Source: Corynebacterium kroppenstedtii (GTDB lineage Bacteria > Actinomycetota > Actinomycetes > Mycobacteriales > Mycobacteriaceae). Taken from it: a stretch of DNA of 64,000 nt. The notes beneath the pieces are model-generated. The model did no database searches, had not been told where the DNA came from, and worked only from the letters and a program-made list of their open reading frames with translations. The stretch covers positions 10,110-74,109 of the forward strand of contig NZ_QFRA01000007.1 of assembly GCF_003243515.1 (NCBI RefSeq), in the 5' to 3' direction. Shown here piece by piece: positions 36,408-44,315 of the stretch; position 1 is the first letter of the stretch; every line of letters begins with the position of its first letter. The translations under genes were made by a program, and so were the position numbers.

Positions 36408-37751
36408 TTATGCCCCCAAGACTGACTGTCCGCACACGCGGATAACGTTGCCGTTAATCGCTTCCGACGCGGGCGACGCGAAGTATGCAATCGTCTCTGC
36501 AACGTCAATGGTGAGTCCACCTTGCTGCAAAGAATTCAGCCGACGCCCGACCTCGCGGGTAACAACCGGAATCGCCGCGGTCATCTGCGTTTCGATGAAA
36601 CCAGGTGCGACTGCGTTAACAGTGATTCCGTGGCCAGCAGACTCCGAAAATGAGTCAACGAAACCAATGACTCCCGCCTTGCTGTAGGCATAGTTGGTTT
36701 GTCCCCTGTTGCCGGCAATGCCCGCCATCGAGGAGACCCCGATGACCCGACCGTTGTCGTTGATGGCCTCGAGCTCGAGTAGGCGTTCGGTGATTGTCAG
36801 CGGGGCAGTGATATTGACCGCCATGACCGATTTCCATCGAGCGTCGTCCATCCCAGCCATCGTCTTGTCGCGGGTAATTCCGGCATTGTGGACGATGATA
36901 TCGATACCGGTCTGATGCCGTTCTTTGACATGGCGCGCAAGGGTGTCGGCCGCGTCGGGCGCAGTCACGTCGAGGCCGAGGGACGTTCCGTTGACCTCAT
37001 TCGCGGTTTCAGCCAGCGCTTCTCCCGCAGCGGGAATATCGACGCAAATCACGTGGGCGCCGTCGCGCGCGAGAGTTTGCGCGATCGTCTTTCCAATTCC
37101 GCGGGCTGCACCCGTGACGACAGAAGACTTCCCTTTGAGAGGCTTGTCCCAGTCAACCGAGGGAGATGGGGCTTCGTTCAGCCGGATCACCTGAGCGTCG
37201 ACGTACGCGGATTTCCCGGATAGCAGGAATCGCAACGTGGATTCGAGGCTACTCAGTGGGGTGTTCGGCTCGGTGTAGACCAGTTGTACAGTTGCACCCC
37301 TCCGCATCTCTTTAGCCAGCGACCGAGTAAAACCTTCTAGTCCTCGCTGTGCGACGCGCGCCGCCGCAGTTGTCGTGGTCTCTGGGTTATGCCCAATGAC
37401 GACGATGCGTGCACATGGAGCTAGCTTTCGAATGACCGGATTCACGGTTTCATACAACTCGAGCGAATCGGCAGGGGTGGCGAAGCCTGTGGCGTCGATA
37501 ACGAGGCCAGCGATTTTCCCATCAGTCGCGGGGGAGCCGTCGTCTCGAGTTCCGATGATGGTGTACGTCGGCTCGAGAAGCTCCCGGATGGAGGATGTTA
37601 GCGACCCGGATCCCGTGACGATGATGGGCCCGTTGACAGGGGGTTGGCCAGGCTCAAACCGGCGGAGTTTTTCCGGTTTAGGTAATCCAAGTTTCGACGC
37701 GAGCAGCGATCCTGCCCCCGAATTGACGAACTTCGCGTAACTGTCAGCCAT
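36408..37751 (-). CDS. fabG4: High-molecular-weight 3-oxoacyl-ACP/CoA reductase (FabG4)
   Basis: A 447-residue double-domain short-chain reductase. The first about 200 residues form a degenerate flavodoxin-like Rossmann domain (GPIIVTGSGSLTSSIRELLEP). The second is an active ketoreductase with GAARGIGK, HNAGITRDKT, SSMAGIAGNRGQTNYAYSKAG (Ser, Tyr, Lys) and NAVAPGFIETQMT. It equals FabG4 (Rv0242c), which reduces 3-oxoacyl-CoA. It diverges from fadA2 with 111 bases between the starts. Fatty acid turnover or synthesis is inferred. Confidence 0.92.
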   Translation of the reverse strand: MADSYAKFVNSGAGSLLASKLGLPKPEKLRRFEPGQPPVNGPIIVTGSGSLTSSIRELLEPTYTIIGTRDDGSPATDGKIAGLVIDATGFATPADSLELYETVNPVIRKLAPCARIVVIGHNPETTTTAAARVAQRGLEGFTRSLAKEMRRGATVQLVYTEPNTPLSSLESTLRFLLSGKSAYVDAQVIRLNEAPSPSVDWDKPLKGKSSVVTGAARGIGKTIAQTLARDGAHVICVDIPAAGEALAETANEVNGTSLGLDVTAPDAADTLARHVKERHQTGIDIIVHNAGITRDKTMAGMDDARWKSVMAVNITAPLTITERLLELEAINDNGRVIGVSSMAGIAGNRGQTNYAYSKAGVIGFVDSFSESAGHGITVNAVAPGFIETQMTAAIPVVTREVGRRLNSLQQGGLTIDVAETIAYFASPASEAINGNVIRVCGQSVLGA

Positions 37752-37787
37752 GGAAAGGTCCCTTCGTGGATACGTTTTACGAGTTTC

Positions 37788-37811
37788 TGTTCAATTAGCC
37801 TACGGTGAACA
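37788..37811. promoter_or_regulatory. Candidate operator between fabG4 and fadA2
   Basis: A perfect inverted repeat TGTTCA-N12-TGAACA centred in the divergent intergenic region. A regulator binding here could control both directions. It does not match an operator I know. Confidence 0.5.
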
Positions 37812-37862
37812 TACACAATATGAGAGAGTTTTAGTGATATGAATCTCAGAGAGGGGCAACCT

Positions 37863-39167
37863 ATGACTCGTAAGGTAGCAATTATCGGCGGAAACCGTAT
37901 TCCGTTCGCGCGTTCGAACGGGCGGTACGCGAATGCGTCCAACCAGGATATGTTGACGTCCACCATCGATGGATTGGTGAGCAGGTTCCACCTGCAGGAT
38001 GAGCGTTTAGGAATGGTTGCCGCGGGAGCAGTACTTAAGCACTCGCGCGACTTCAATTTGACCAGGGAATGTGTCTTTGGGTCGCACTTGGCGTCGGATA
38101 CGCCTGTTTTTGATATCCAGCAAGCGTGCGGCACGGGGCTTGCTGCAGCGATTCAAGTGGCAGATGCGATATCGCTGGGACGCATTGATTCCGGCATCGC
38201 TGGTGGCGTTGATACAACTTCCGACGCGCCAATCGCGCTGAATGATGACCTCCGGAAGCTGTTGATTAAGGCCTCTACGGCCAAAACGACGGGGCAGCGG
38301 CTCAAGCTTTTGGGGAAGATTCGGCCGCAACTGCTTGTTCCTGAGCAGCCACGTAATGGGGAGCCCCGTACGGGCCTGTCGATGGGGGATCATGCGGCCA
38401 TCACTGCGCGTGAGATGGGAATTTCCCGCCAGCAGCAGGATGAGTTTGCCGCTTCAAGTCATCAGAAACTTGCTGCTGCTTATGACGAAGGTTTCTTTGA
38501 TGATCTGATCACGCCGTACCTGGGGTTGAGCCGAGATAACAACTTGAGGCCGGATTCCACGGTGGAAAAACTGTCAAAGCTCAAGCCTGTGTTCGGTAAG
38601 AAGGATGCCGAACGTCACGGTGTGCGGGCAACCATGACTGCCGGTAACTCCACACCGCTTACCGATGGTGCCTCTGCGGTCTTGTTAGCGTCCGAGGACT
38701 GGGCGGAGCAGCACAATCTCCCTGTCAGGGCACATCTTGTTGACTCTGAAACTGCCGCCGTCGACTTTGTTCATGGACGCGGGCGGCTGACGCCCGACGG
38801 GCTGTTGATGGCCCCGACCTACGCGGTTCCGCGGTTACTGCGTCGTAATGGTCTGACGCTCCAAGACTTCGATTTCTACGAGATCCACGAAGCCTTCGCC
38901 TCCCAGGTGCTGGCGACGCTCGCTGCGTGGGAGTCTCCGGAATACTGCTCGCAGCGCTTGGGCTTGGACGAGCCGCTGGGTGCCATCGATCGTTCCAAGT
39001 TGAATGTGAAGGGTTCGTCTTTGGCAGCCGGGCATCCGTTTGCGGCGACCGGTGGCCGTCTCTTGGCGACGGCAGCCAAGCTGTTGGAGCAGAAGGGATC
39101 CGGCCGCGCATTAGTATCCATTTGTGCTGCGGGCGGTCAAGGTGTGACCGCGATTCTCGAACGGTAA
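37863..39167 (+). CDS. fadA2: Acetyl-CoA acetyltransferase / thiolase (FadA2 type)
   Basis: A 434-residue thiolase. Nucleophilic Cys lies in QQACGTGLAAAIQ. It has NEHEAFA-like EIHEAFASQVLA, and the C-terminal GHPFAATGGR His and CAAGGQG Cys. It condenses or cleaves acyl-CoA. The arrangement fadA2 divergent from fabG4–htdX is that of Rv0243/Rv0242c/Rv0241c, so the three probably act on the same 3-oxoacyl/3-hydroxyacyl intermediates. ATG 37863 is preceded by GAGAGGGG with proper spacing; an in-frame ATG at 37839 is less likely. Confidence 0.93.
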   Translation: MTRKVAIIGGNRIPFARSNGRYANASNQDMLTSTIDGLVSRFHLQDERLGMVAAGAVLKHSRDFNLTRECVFGSHLASDTPVFDIQQACGTGLAAAIQVADAISLGRIDSGIAGGVDTTSDAPIALNDDLRKLLIKASTAKTTGQRLKLLGKIRPQLLVPEQPRNGEPRTGLSMGDHAAITAREMGISRQQQDEFAASSHQKLAAAYDEGFFDDLITPYLGLSRDNNLRPDSTVEKLSKLKPVFGKKDAERHGVRATMTAGNSTPLTDGASAVLLASEDWAEQHNLPVRAHLVDSETAAVDFVHGRGRLTPDGLLMAPTYAVPRLLRRNGLTLQDFDFYEIHEAFASQVLATLAAWESPEYCSQRLGLDEPLGAIDRSKLNVKGSSLAAGHPFAATGGRLLATAAKLLEQKGSGRALVSICAAGGQGVTAILER

Positions 39168-39342
39168 TCGTCGTTCCTACTTGACATTTATCCACCAAGC
39201 AGGGAATCCGTTTTCGGTCTCTGAGGCTGTGCGCAGTCGCGGTAGACAAGGTAGTGGCCTTGACAGTTGAGCAGCAGTAAAGGTTCCGACGACGCCAGCC
39301 TTGGCGGTCATGGATAAGAAACACATGAAAGAGTGAGCAAAA

Positions 39343-40323
39343 GTGGTTGTGGTCGGTCTGACGGGCGGTATTGGCTCAGGTAAATCCACTGTCGCAAAGA
39401 GGTTGTCTGATCACGGAGCGATTGTCGTCGATGGCGACAAAATAGCCCGTGAGATCGTACAGCCGGGAGAACCCGCTTTATCGGAACTCTCTGAAGAATT
39501 CGGTTCCGACATTCTCATGAGCGACGGGTCCCTGGACCGTAAAGAACTGGCCCGGCGCGCGTTTGTGTCCGAGGATCGCACGAAGGCGTTGAACGCTATC
39601 ATGCATCCACGAATTCATGAGCGAGCATATGAACTCTTTCGTGCTTCTGCCGACGCGTCAATCGTCGTGTTTGATATGCCCTTGCTGATCGAGAACAACC
39701 TGGACCGAATGTGTGGTTTGGTTGTGGTCGTGACTGCCGACGAAGACACGCGAGTTCAACGTCTGGTGGCGCATCGGGGTTTCGACGAAGATAATGCACG
39801 GCAGCGAATCAGGGCACAGCTGTCGGACACAGATCGAGCTCCATCCGCCGACGTCATTGTGGATAACTCAGGCACGCCCGATCATCTTCTGGAGTCGGTG
39901 GATAGATTATGGGATTGCCGTTTGGCTCGATGGGGTTGCGTGCCTGAACAGGATGAGAGCGGTACCTGTGAGACGGATGGTCCCGTGCTATTCCACCACC
40001 AGGGCCGGCAGCAACGCTTCCGACGGCGGGTTGAATGGGTCTTCGGTTCTGAAGCAGACGTTGAGTTTGGTGGGGATCCTGATAAGACACTGTTCGCATC
40101 AGTATCTCAGCACGCTCCCAGCGAAGGAGGCTCCGGTGGAGTGGATGAGAGTACTCGTGAAAAGCTTTCATGGCTGGGTTTTAGCCGCCAGTCGGGGAGC
40201 GAAGCCTTCCAGAGCGAGGCACGCCGCGCGACTGATGACACCGAGCGTCCCCTCGACGTGTGGAGGAGCGGGGACCCTATTGACCCGGCAACTATCCGCT
40301 TGTATCCACGATGGATGGGTTGA
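39343..40323 (+). CDS. coaE: Dephospho-CoA kinase with C-terminal extension
   Basis: A 326-residue protein. Residues 1–about 196 are a full CoaE that phosphorylates dephospho-CoA in the last step of CoA synthesis (Walker A GGIGSGKS at 8–15, DGDKIAREIV, FDMPLLIENN, NARQRIRAQL). Residues about 197–326 form an extension rich in Arg, Ser, Glu and Gly with WVFGSEADVEFGG and no recognised fold. Mycobacterial CoaE carries a GrpB/UPF0157 domain here; I do not see its signature. It may be a diverged GrpB domain, a shifted remnant or a new part. GTG start, preceded by GAAAGAG. Confidence 0.9.
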   Translation: MVVVGLTGGIGSGKSTVAKRLSDHGAIVVDGDKIAREIVQPGEPALSELSEEFGSDILMSDGSLDRKELARRAFVSEDRTKALNAIMHPRIHERAYELFRASADASIVVFDMPLLIENNLDRMCGLVVVVTADEDTRVQRLVAHRGFDEDNARQRIRAQLSDTDRAPSADVIVDNSGTPDHLLESVDRLWDCRLARWGCVPEQDESGTCETDGPVLFHHQGRQQRFRRRVEWVFGSEADVEFGGDPDKTLFASVSQHAPSEGGSGGVDESTREKLSWLGFSRQSGSEAFQSEARRATDDTERPLDVWRSGDPIDPATIRLYPRWMG

Positions 40324-40411
40324 TCTCCGGACTGGCTCTGCTGCTTAGTTGGGATTGTTGGTGATCGTTTCCACAGTCTAGTGCGAAACCGCGCCATCGG
40401 GGAATGAGGGT

Positions 40412-40417
40412 TACACT
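40412..40417 (+). promoter_or_regulatory. −10 box giving a leaderless uvrB
   Basis: TACACT lies 7 bases before the ATG at 40425 and no properly spaced Shine-Dalgarno precedes that ATG. Confidence 0.4.
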
Positions 40418-40424
40418 CGCGGTT

Positions 40425-42614
40425 ATGGCATTCGCTGCAGAACATCCCATCCTTTCGCAATCAGAATTTCGTCCAGTCGGTGACATTGAGCGGACGAGCA
40501 AACCTTTTGAGGTCGTTAGCGATTATGAGCCTGCGGGAGACCAGCCCCAGGCCATTAAGGAAATTGATGAAAGGCTTCGTCGCGGTGAGCGCGACGTTGT
40601 TTTGATGGGGGCGACGGGTACAGGGAAGTCTGCGACGGCCGCGTGGCTCATTGAGAAGCAACAGCGACCAACATTAGTTATGGCCCCGAATAAAACTTTG
40701 GCAGCTCAGCTAGCCAATGAGCTCCGGCAACTGTTGCCGAATAACGCGGTCGAATACTTCGTCAGTTACTACGACTATTACCAACCAGAAGCCTATATCG
40801 CGCAAACTGACACGTATATCGAAAAAGATTCCTCGATCAATGAAGATGTTGAGCGCTTACGACATTCAGCCACGTCTAATCTCTTGTCACGGCGCGATGT
40901 TGTTGTTGTCAGCTCGGTGTCGTGTATCTACGGGTTAGGGACTCCGCAGTCGTACTTAGATCGATCTATCCCTCTTCGCGTCGGAGAGGAAGTCGACCGA
41001 GACCAATTCCTCCGATTGCTGGTCGATGTCCAATACACGCGTAATGATGTTGCATTTACACGCGGCACATTCAGAGTTAAAGGAGATGTCGTCGATATTA
41101 TTCCCGCCTATGAAGAGGTGGGCGTTCGTGTCGAATTCTTTGGAGACGAGATTGATAGCCTTCATACGATCCATCCTTTGACTGGCGAAGTGATCGATAC
41201 TCACGATCAATTAAGAATTTTCCCGGCAACTCACTACGTGGCCGGATCCGAGCGTATGGCGAAGGCTGAGGAAGCTATTAAAGCGGAGTTGAAAGATCGA
41301 TTAGCAGATCTTGAAAATCGAGGGAAGCTTGTCGAAGCTCAACGGTTGCGAATGCGAACAGAGTTCGATCTGGAAATGATTGAACAGGTTGGGTTCTGCT
41401 CAGGAATTGAGAACTACTCACGCCATATCGATGGGCGTGAAGCAGGTAGCGCTCCGGCAACGCTGATCGACTACTTCCCAGAGGACTTCTTGACGATCAT
41501 CGACGAGTCCCACGTCACGGTTCCTCAAATCGGTGGAATGTTTGAGGGTGATGCGTCGCGCAAGAGAAACCTCATTGATTTCGGCTTTCGCCTACCGAGC
41601 GCCATCGACAACCGGCCTCTCACCTGGGATGAGTTCGATGCACGTAAAGGCCAATGCGTATATATGTCTGCTACCCCCGGCGACTATGAGTTGGAAGCCG
41701 CGGGTGGTGAATATGTCGAACAAGTCATTCGCCCCACAGGTCTCGTCGACCCCAAGATTGTGGTTAAACCCACAAAGGGCCAAATCGATGACCTCATGGA
41801 AGAAATCCGTCAACGAACAGACAAGAATGAACGAGTTCTGGTCACGACGTTGACCAAGAAAATGGCTGAAGATCTCACGGATTACCTGGCGGACGCCGGA
41901 ATTCGCGTTCGTTATCTCCATTCGGACATCGATACCCTGCAGCGCGTCGAGCTTCTCCGGGACTTAAGGCTGGGAAAATACGATGTTCTCGTCGGAATTA
42001 ACCTCTTGCGAGAGGGGCTCGATCTCCCCGAGGTGAGCCTCGTTTCCATTCTTGATGCCGATAAAGAAGGTTTCCTACGTTCCACGCGGTCCTTAATTCA
42101 GACCATCGGCCGTGCCGCCCGAAATGTCAGCGGCGAAGTCCACATGTACGCGGATACTGTCACCGATTCCATGGCTCAGGCAATTGACGAAACTGAGCGG
42201 CATCGGGAAAAGCAGATCGCATTTAACAAAGAGCACAACATTGATCCTCAGCCCTTGCGGAAGAAGATTGCCGACATTCTCGACCAGGTCTATGACAACG
42301 AGAGCGAAGCCGACGACCCCGAGGCTGCTGGTGCAATAACTGCCGAAGACGGTGCACAAACGTCTGCGAACGCGAATGGTCAGAAGGCCCAGTCAACCTC
42401 TTCATTAACATCCGACGCTGCACTGGCAGGAGACCAAGAACCGGATTACACGGAAATGACCCGCGATAACCTTGTTCGTCTCCGCGACGATTTAACCCGA
42501 CAGATGGGCGACGCCGCGAGAGACCTGAAATTCGAACTCGCCGCGCGTCTCCGCGACGAACTTGTTGGCATCAAGAAAGAACTCAAGGAAATCACCGAAG
42601 CCGGGATTGAATAG
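40425..42614 (+). CDS. uvrB: Excinuclease ABC subunit B
   Basis: A 729-residue nucleotide-excision repair helicase-like protein. It shows Walker [12 protein letters not shown], the beta-hairpin [44 protein letters not shown] and the C-terminal UVR motif ([19 protein letters not shown]) that binds UvrA/UvrC. Before the UVR motif there is an acidic/Ala/Ser-rich insert. ATG 40425 gives the usual N-terminus; an upstream ATG at 40404 would add seven residues. I saw no LexA-like box upstream. Confidence 0.97.
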   Translation: MAFAAEHPILSQSEFRPVGDIERTSKPFEVVSDYEPAGDQPQAIKEIDERLRRGERDVVLMGATGTGKSATAAWLIEKQQRPTLVMAPNKTLAAQLANELRQLLPNNAVEYFVSYYDYYQPEAYIAQTDTYIEKDSSINEDVERLRHSATSNLLSRRDVVVVSSVSCIYGLGTPQSYLDRSIPLRVGEEVDRDQFLRLLVDVQYTRNDVAFTRGTFRVKGDVVDIIPAYEEVGVRVEFFGDEIDSLHTIHPLTGEVIDTHDQLRIFPATHYVAGSERMAKAEEAIKAELKDRLADLENRGKLVEAQRLRMRTEFDLEMIEQVGFCSGIENYSRHIDGREAGSAPATLIDYFPEDFLTIIDESHVTVPQIGGMFEGDASRKRNLIDFGFRLPSAIDNRPLTWDEFDARKGQCVYMSATPGDYELEAAGGEYVEQVIRPTGLVDPKIVVKPTKGQIDDLMEEIRQRTDKNERVLVTTLTKKMAEDLTDYLADAGIRVRYLHSDIDTLQRVELLRDLRLGKYDVLVGINLLREGLDLPEVSLVSILDADKEGFLRSTRSLIQTIGRAARNVSGEVHMYADTVTDSMAQAIDETERHREKQIAFNKEHNIDPQPLRKKIADILDQVYDNESEADDPEAAGAITAEDGAQTSANANGQKAQSTSSLTSDAALAGDQEPDYTEMTRDNLVRLRDDLTRQMGDAARDLKFELAARLRDELVGIKKELKEITEAGIE

Positions 42615-42697
42615 TGTCAACAGCCCAGTGGCTTCAGCCTGCACAATGTCACTGAGTGAAGTACAACGAAGTGACGTACCATAAAAGCTAAGGTTAC

Positions 42698-42714
42698 TGT
42701 CGACATCGTCGACA
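42698..42714 (+). promoter_or_regulatory. Palindrome upstream of the stress-protein gene
   Basis: A perfect inverted repeat TGTCGAC-ATC-GTCGACA, 21 bases before the ATG at 42736 and downstream of a possible −10 (CATAAA near 42680). It is a candidate repressor site or mRNA hairpin. Confidence 0.5.
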
Positions 42715-42735
42715 AATGAGGTTGGGAAGGTAGAA

Positions 42736-43176
42736 ATGAGCAAATACTCGACAATCGTTGTTGGTACAGACGGGTCTCAGTCGTCGCTTCTCGCAGTCGA
42801 GCGAGCAGCCGAAATCGCAGCGGCCTTGGACGCCACAGTAACCATCGGTTGCGCCTACTACGAAAACCAAGAAGAAGCCTCGAAGACCCTCCGCCAAGAT
42901 TCCGTTACCGTCCTTGGCGACGACCCCGCACGTAAGAACCTAGAAAGCGCGGTAGAAGCGGCGTGCCGGGTCGGTGCAACCAACATTGAAACGGCAGTTC
43001 GGAAGGGAACACCGGTCGAAGCGCTCATGGCCATCGTGAAAGAGGTCGACGCCGATCTCCTGGTGGTGGGAAACCGAGGAATTAACTCTCTGACCGGACG
43101 ATTGTTGGGATCGGTTCCAGCCGACGTGGCTCGTCAATCAAATTGCGATGTCATGATCGTCCACACGGTTGACTAA
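42736..43176 (+). CDS. Universal stress protein (UspA family)
   Basis: A 146-residue single-domain Usp. It has VVGTDGSQSS at the N-terminus and the ATP-binding VVGNRGINSLTGRLLGSVPADV (G-x2-G-x9-G-S) near the C-terminus. It is the ortholog by position and size of Rv1636 (between uvrB and uvrA in M. tuberculosis), a cAMP/ATP-binding Usp. GGAAGG precedes the ATG. Confidence 0.92.
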   Translation: MSKYSTIVVGTDGSQSSLLAVERAAEIAAALDATVTIGCAYYENQEEASKTLRQDSVTVLGDDPARKNLESAVEAACRVGATNIETAVRKGTPVEALMAIVKEVDADLLVVGNRGINSLTGRLLGSVPADVARQSNCDVMIVHTVD

Positions 43177-43299
43177 GACTTAGCTAAAACATGATGTAGA
43201 CGAAGCCGGTACGTCGTGACTGGCCGGGATTGGCTCCGAGTCCACTACACCTAATTGGGTGCCAAAATAAAGCGTCCCCTTGCCGTGGGGTTTCTTCGT

Positions 43300-43305
43300 T
43301 ATAAG
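43300..43305 (+). promoter_or_regulatory. −10 box of the mycolyltransferase-like gene
   Basis: TATAAG ends 8 bases before the ATG at 43314, which again suggests a leaderless or near-leaderless mRNA. Confidence 0.4.
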
Positions 43306-43313
43306 ATCGACGC

Positions 43314-44315
43314 ATGCTCCCCACAAGATTGGTTCGTAGTACCCGCCGACGTTTGTATGGTGCTGTTTTAGCAGCATCGATGGTGTGTGTGCCGGCTTTG
43401 CAAGCGCCACAATCGTTGCCCCGTGCGTCAGCTGCTCCGGCGGGGCAAGCGTGTGCCCCATTTGCGAATGCGGCTGTGAAGTGCCCTGTTCATTCTGCCG
43501 CCATGAACCGAGACATTTCCGTAGTCATCCGGCCCTCGCATACTGCCAATAATCCGCGTGTGGTCCAGTTCCTTGGCGGCATGGGTATTAAAAATGACAC
43601 GAATGAGTGGCTGACCGATGGGCACGCTTTAGAGCACTTGGACTCCGCGGATGCCACCTTGGTGTTCCCAGCGGGGGAGTCGGCAAGTCTGTATACCGAC
43701 TGGGATCATCCCACTGCTGATGGCAGGGTATTCAAATATAAGACTTTTCTTTCTGAAGAATTACCCGCATATCTTGCCACCAATTTCGGGGTTCCAGGTG
43801 GGGGAGCTGGGCATACTCTAGCCACAGGCATCTCGGCGGGAGCCTGGGGTGCAATGAGCTTGGCAGCTCAACGCCCCGATTTTTACCGCAGCGTTCTCGC
43901 CATGTCCGGTTTCTACGATTCCAGGATGCCCGACCAGTGGTTAACCACCGACCTCCAGCCTCTCCTGACGGAGGGCGTCAACACGGTGCCCTGGTTCAAT
44001 CTTGCTAATCGACGGGCGGCTAATCCATCGGAGAATCTACAGAATTTGACGATGCCTATCATCGTCACGTCGGCTTCAGGTGTGATCAATCCTCTTGCTG
44101 ATTACGGCGATAACCTGGTCGGCGCCGTCACTGAAGGTATCCCCATGGAAGCTGGGGCGACCGTCCAAACCGCGGAATTCGTCGCCCAAGCTCGCGCAGC
44201 AGGGGTCAATATTGACTACCGCTTGGATCCTATAGGCGTTCACGGTTGGGACACGTGGTCAAGGATGGCCTGGGATCAAGGTGTGATGAATCAAGCGCTT
44301 TCGAACATCGGCTGA
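43314..44315 (+). CDS. Secreted mycolyltransferase-like alpha/beta-hydrolase (antigen 85 family)
   Basis: A 333-residue secreted protein. The Sec signal peptide has Arg-rich start and hydrophobic core, with cleavage near PRASA-AP (about residue 41). The body has the alpha/beta-hydrolase elbow ATGISAGAWGAMSLA with nucleophile Ser, a FYDSRMPD segment, and a C-terminal IGVHGWDTWSRMAWDQG with the catalytic His, as in Ag85/Cmt enzymes. Family members transfer mycolates to trehalose or arabinogalactan in the cell envelope. Activity on mycolates is not proven by sequence. Its 3' end overlaps the convergent gene by 25 bases. Confidence 0.85.
   Translation: MLPTRLVRSTRRRLYGAVLAASMVCVPALQAPQSLPRASAAPAGQACAPFANAAVKCPVHSAAMNRDISVVIRPSHTANNPRVVQFLGGMGIKNDTNEWLTDGHALEHLDSADATLVFPAGESASLYTDWDHPTADGRVFKYKTFLSEELPAYLATNFGVPGGGAGHTLATGISAGAWGAMSLAAQRPDFYRSVLAMSGFYDSRMPDQWLTTDLQPLLTEGVNTVPWFNLANRRAANPSENLQNLTMPIIVTSASGVINPLADYGDNLVGAVTEGIPMEAGATVQTAEFVAQARAAGVNIDYRLDPIGVHGWDTWSRMAWDQGVMNQALSNIG

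Noticed and set aside
39794..40348. Open frame of 184 codons overlapping the CoaE tail in another frame
   Set aside because: I considered whether the CoaE tail is a frameshift into this frame. Its translation shows no GrpB or other domain either, so no support.
40324..40424. SOS (LexA) box upstream of uvrB, and likewise of uvrA
   Set aside because: I looked for the TCGAAC/GTTCGA type palindrome and found none within the upstream regions.
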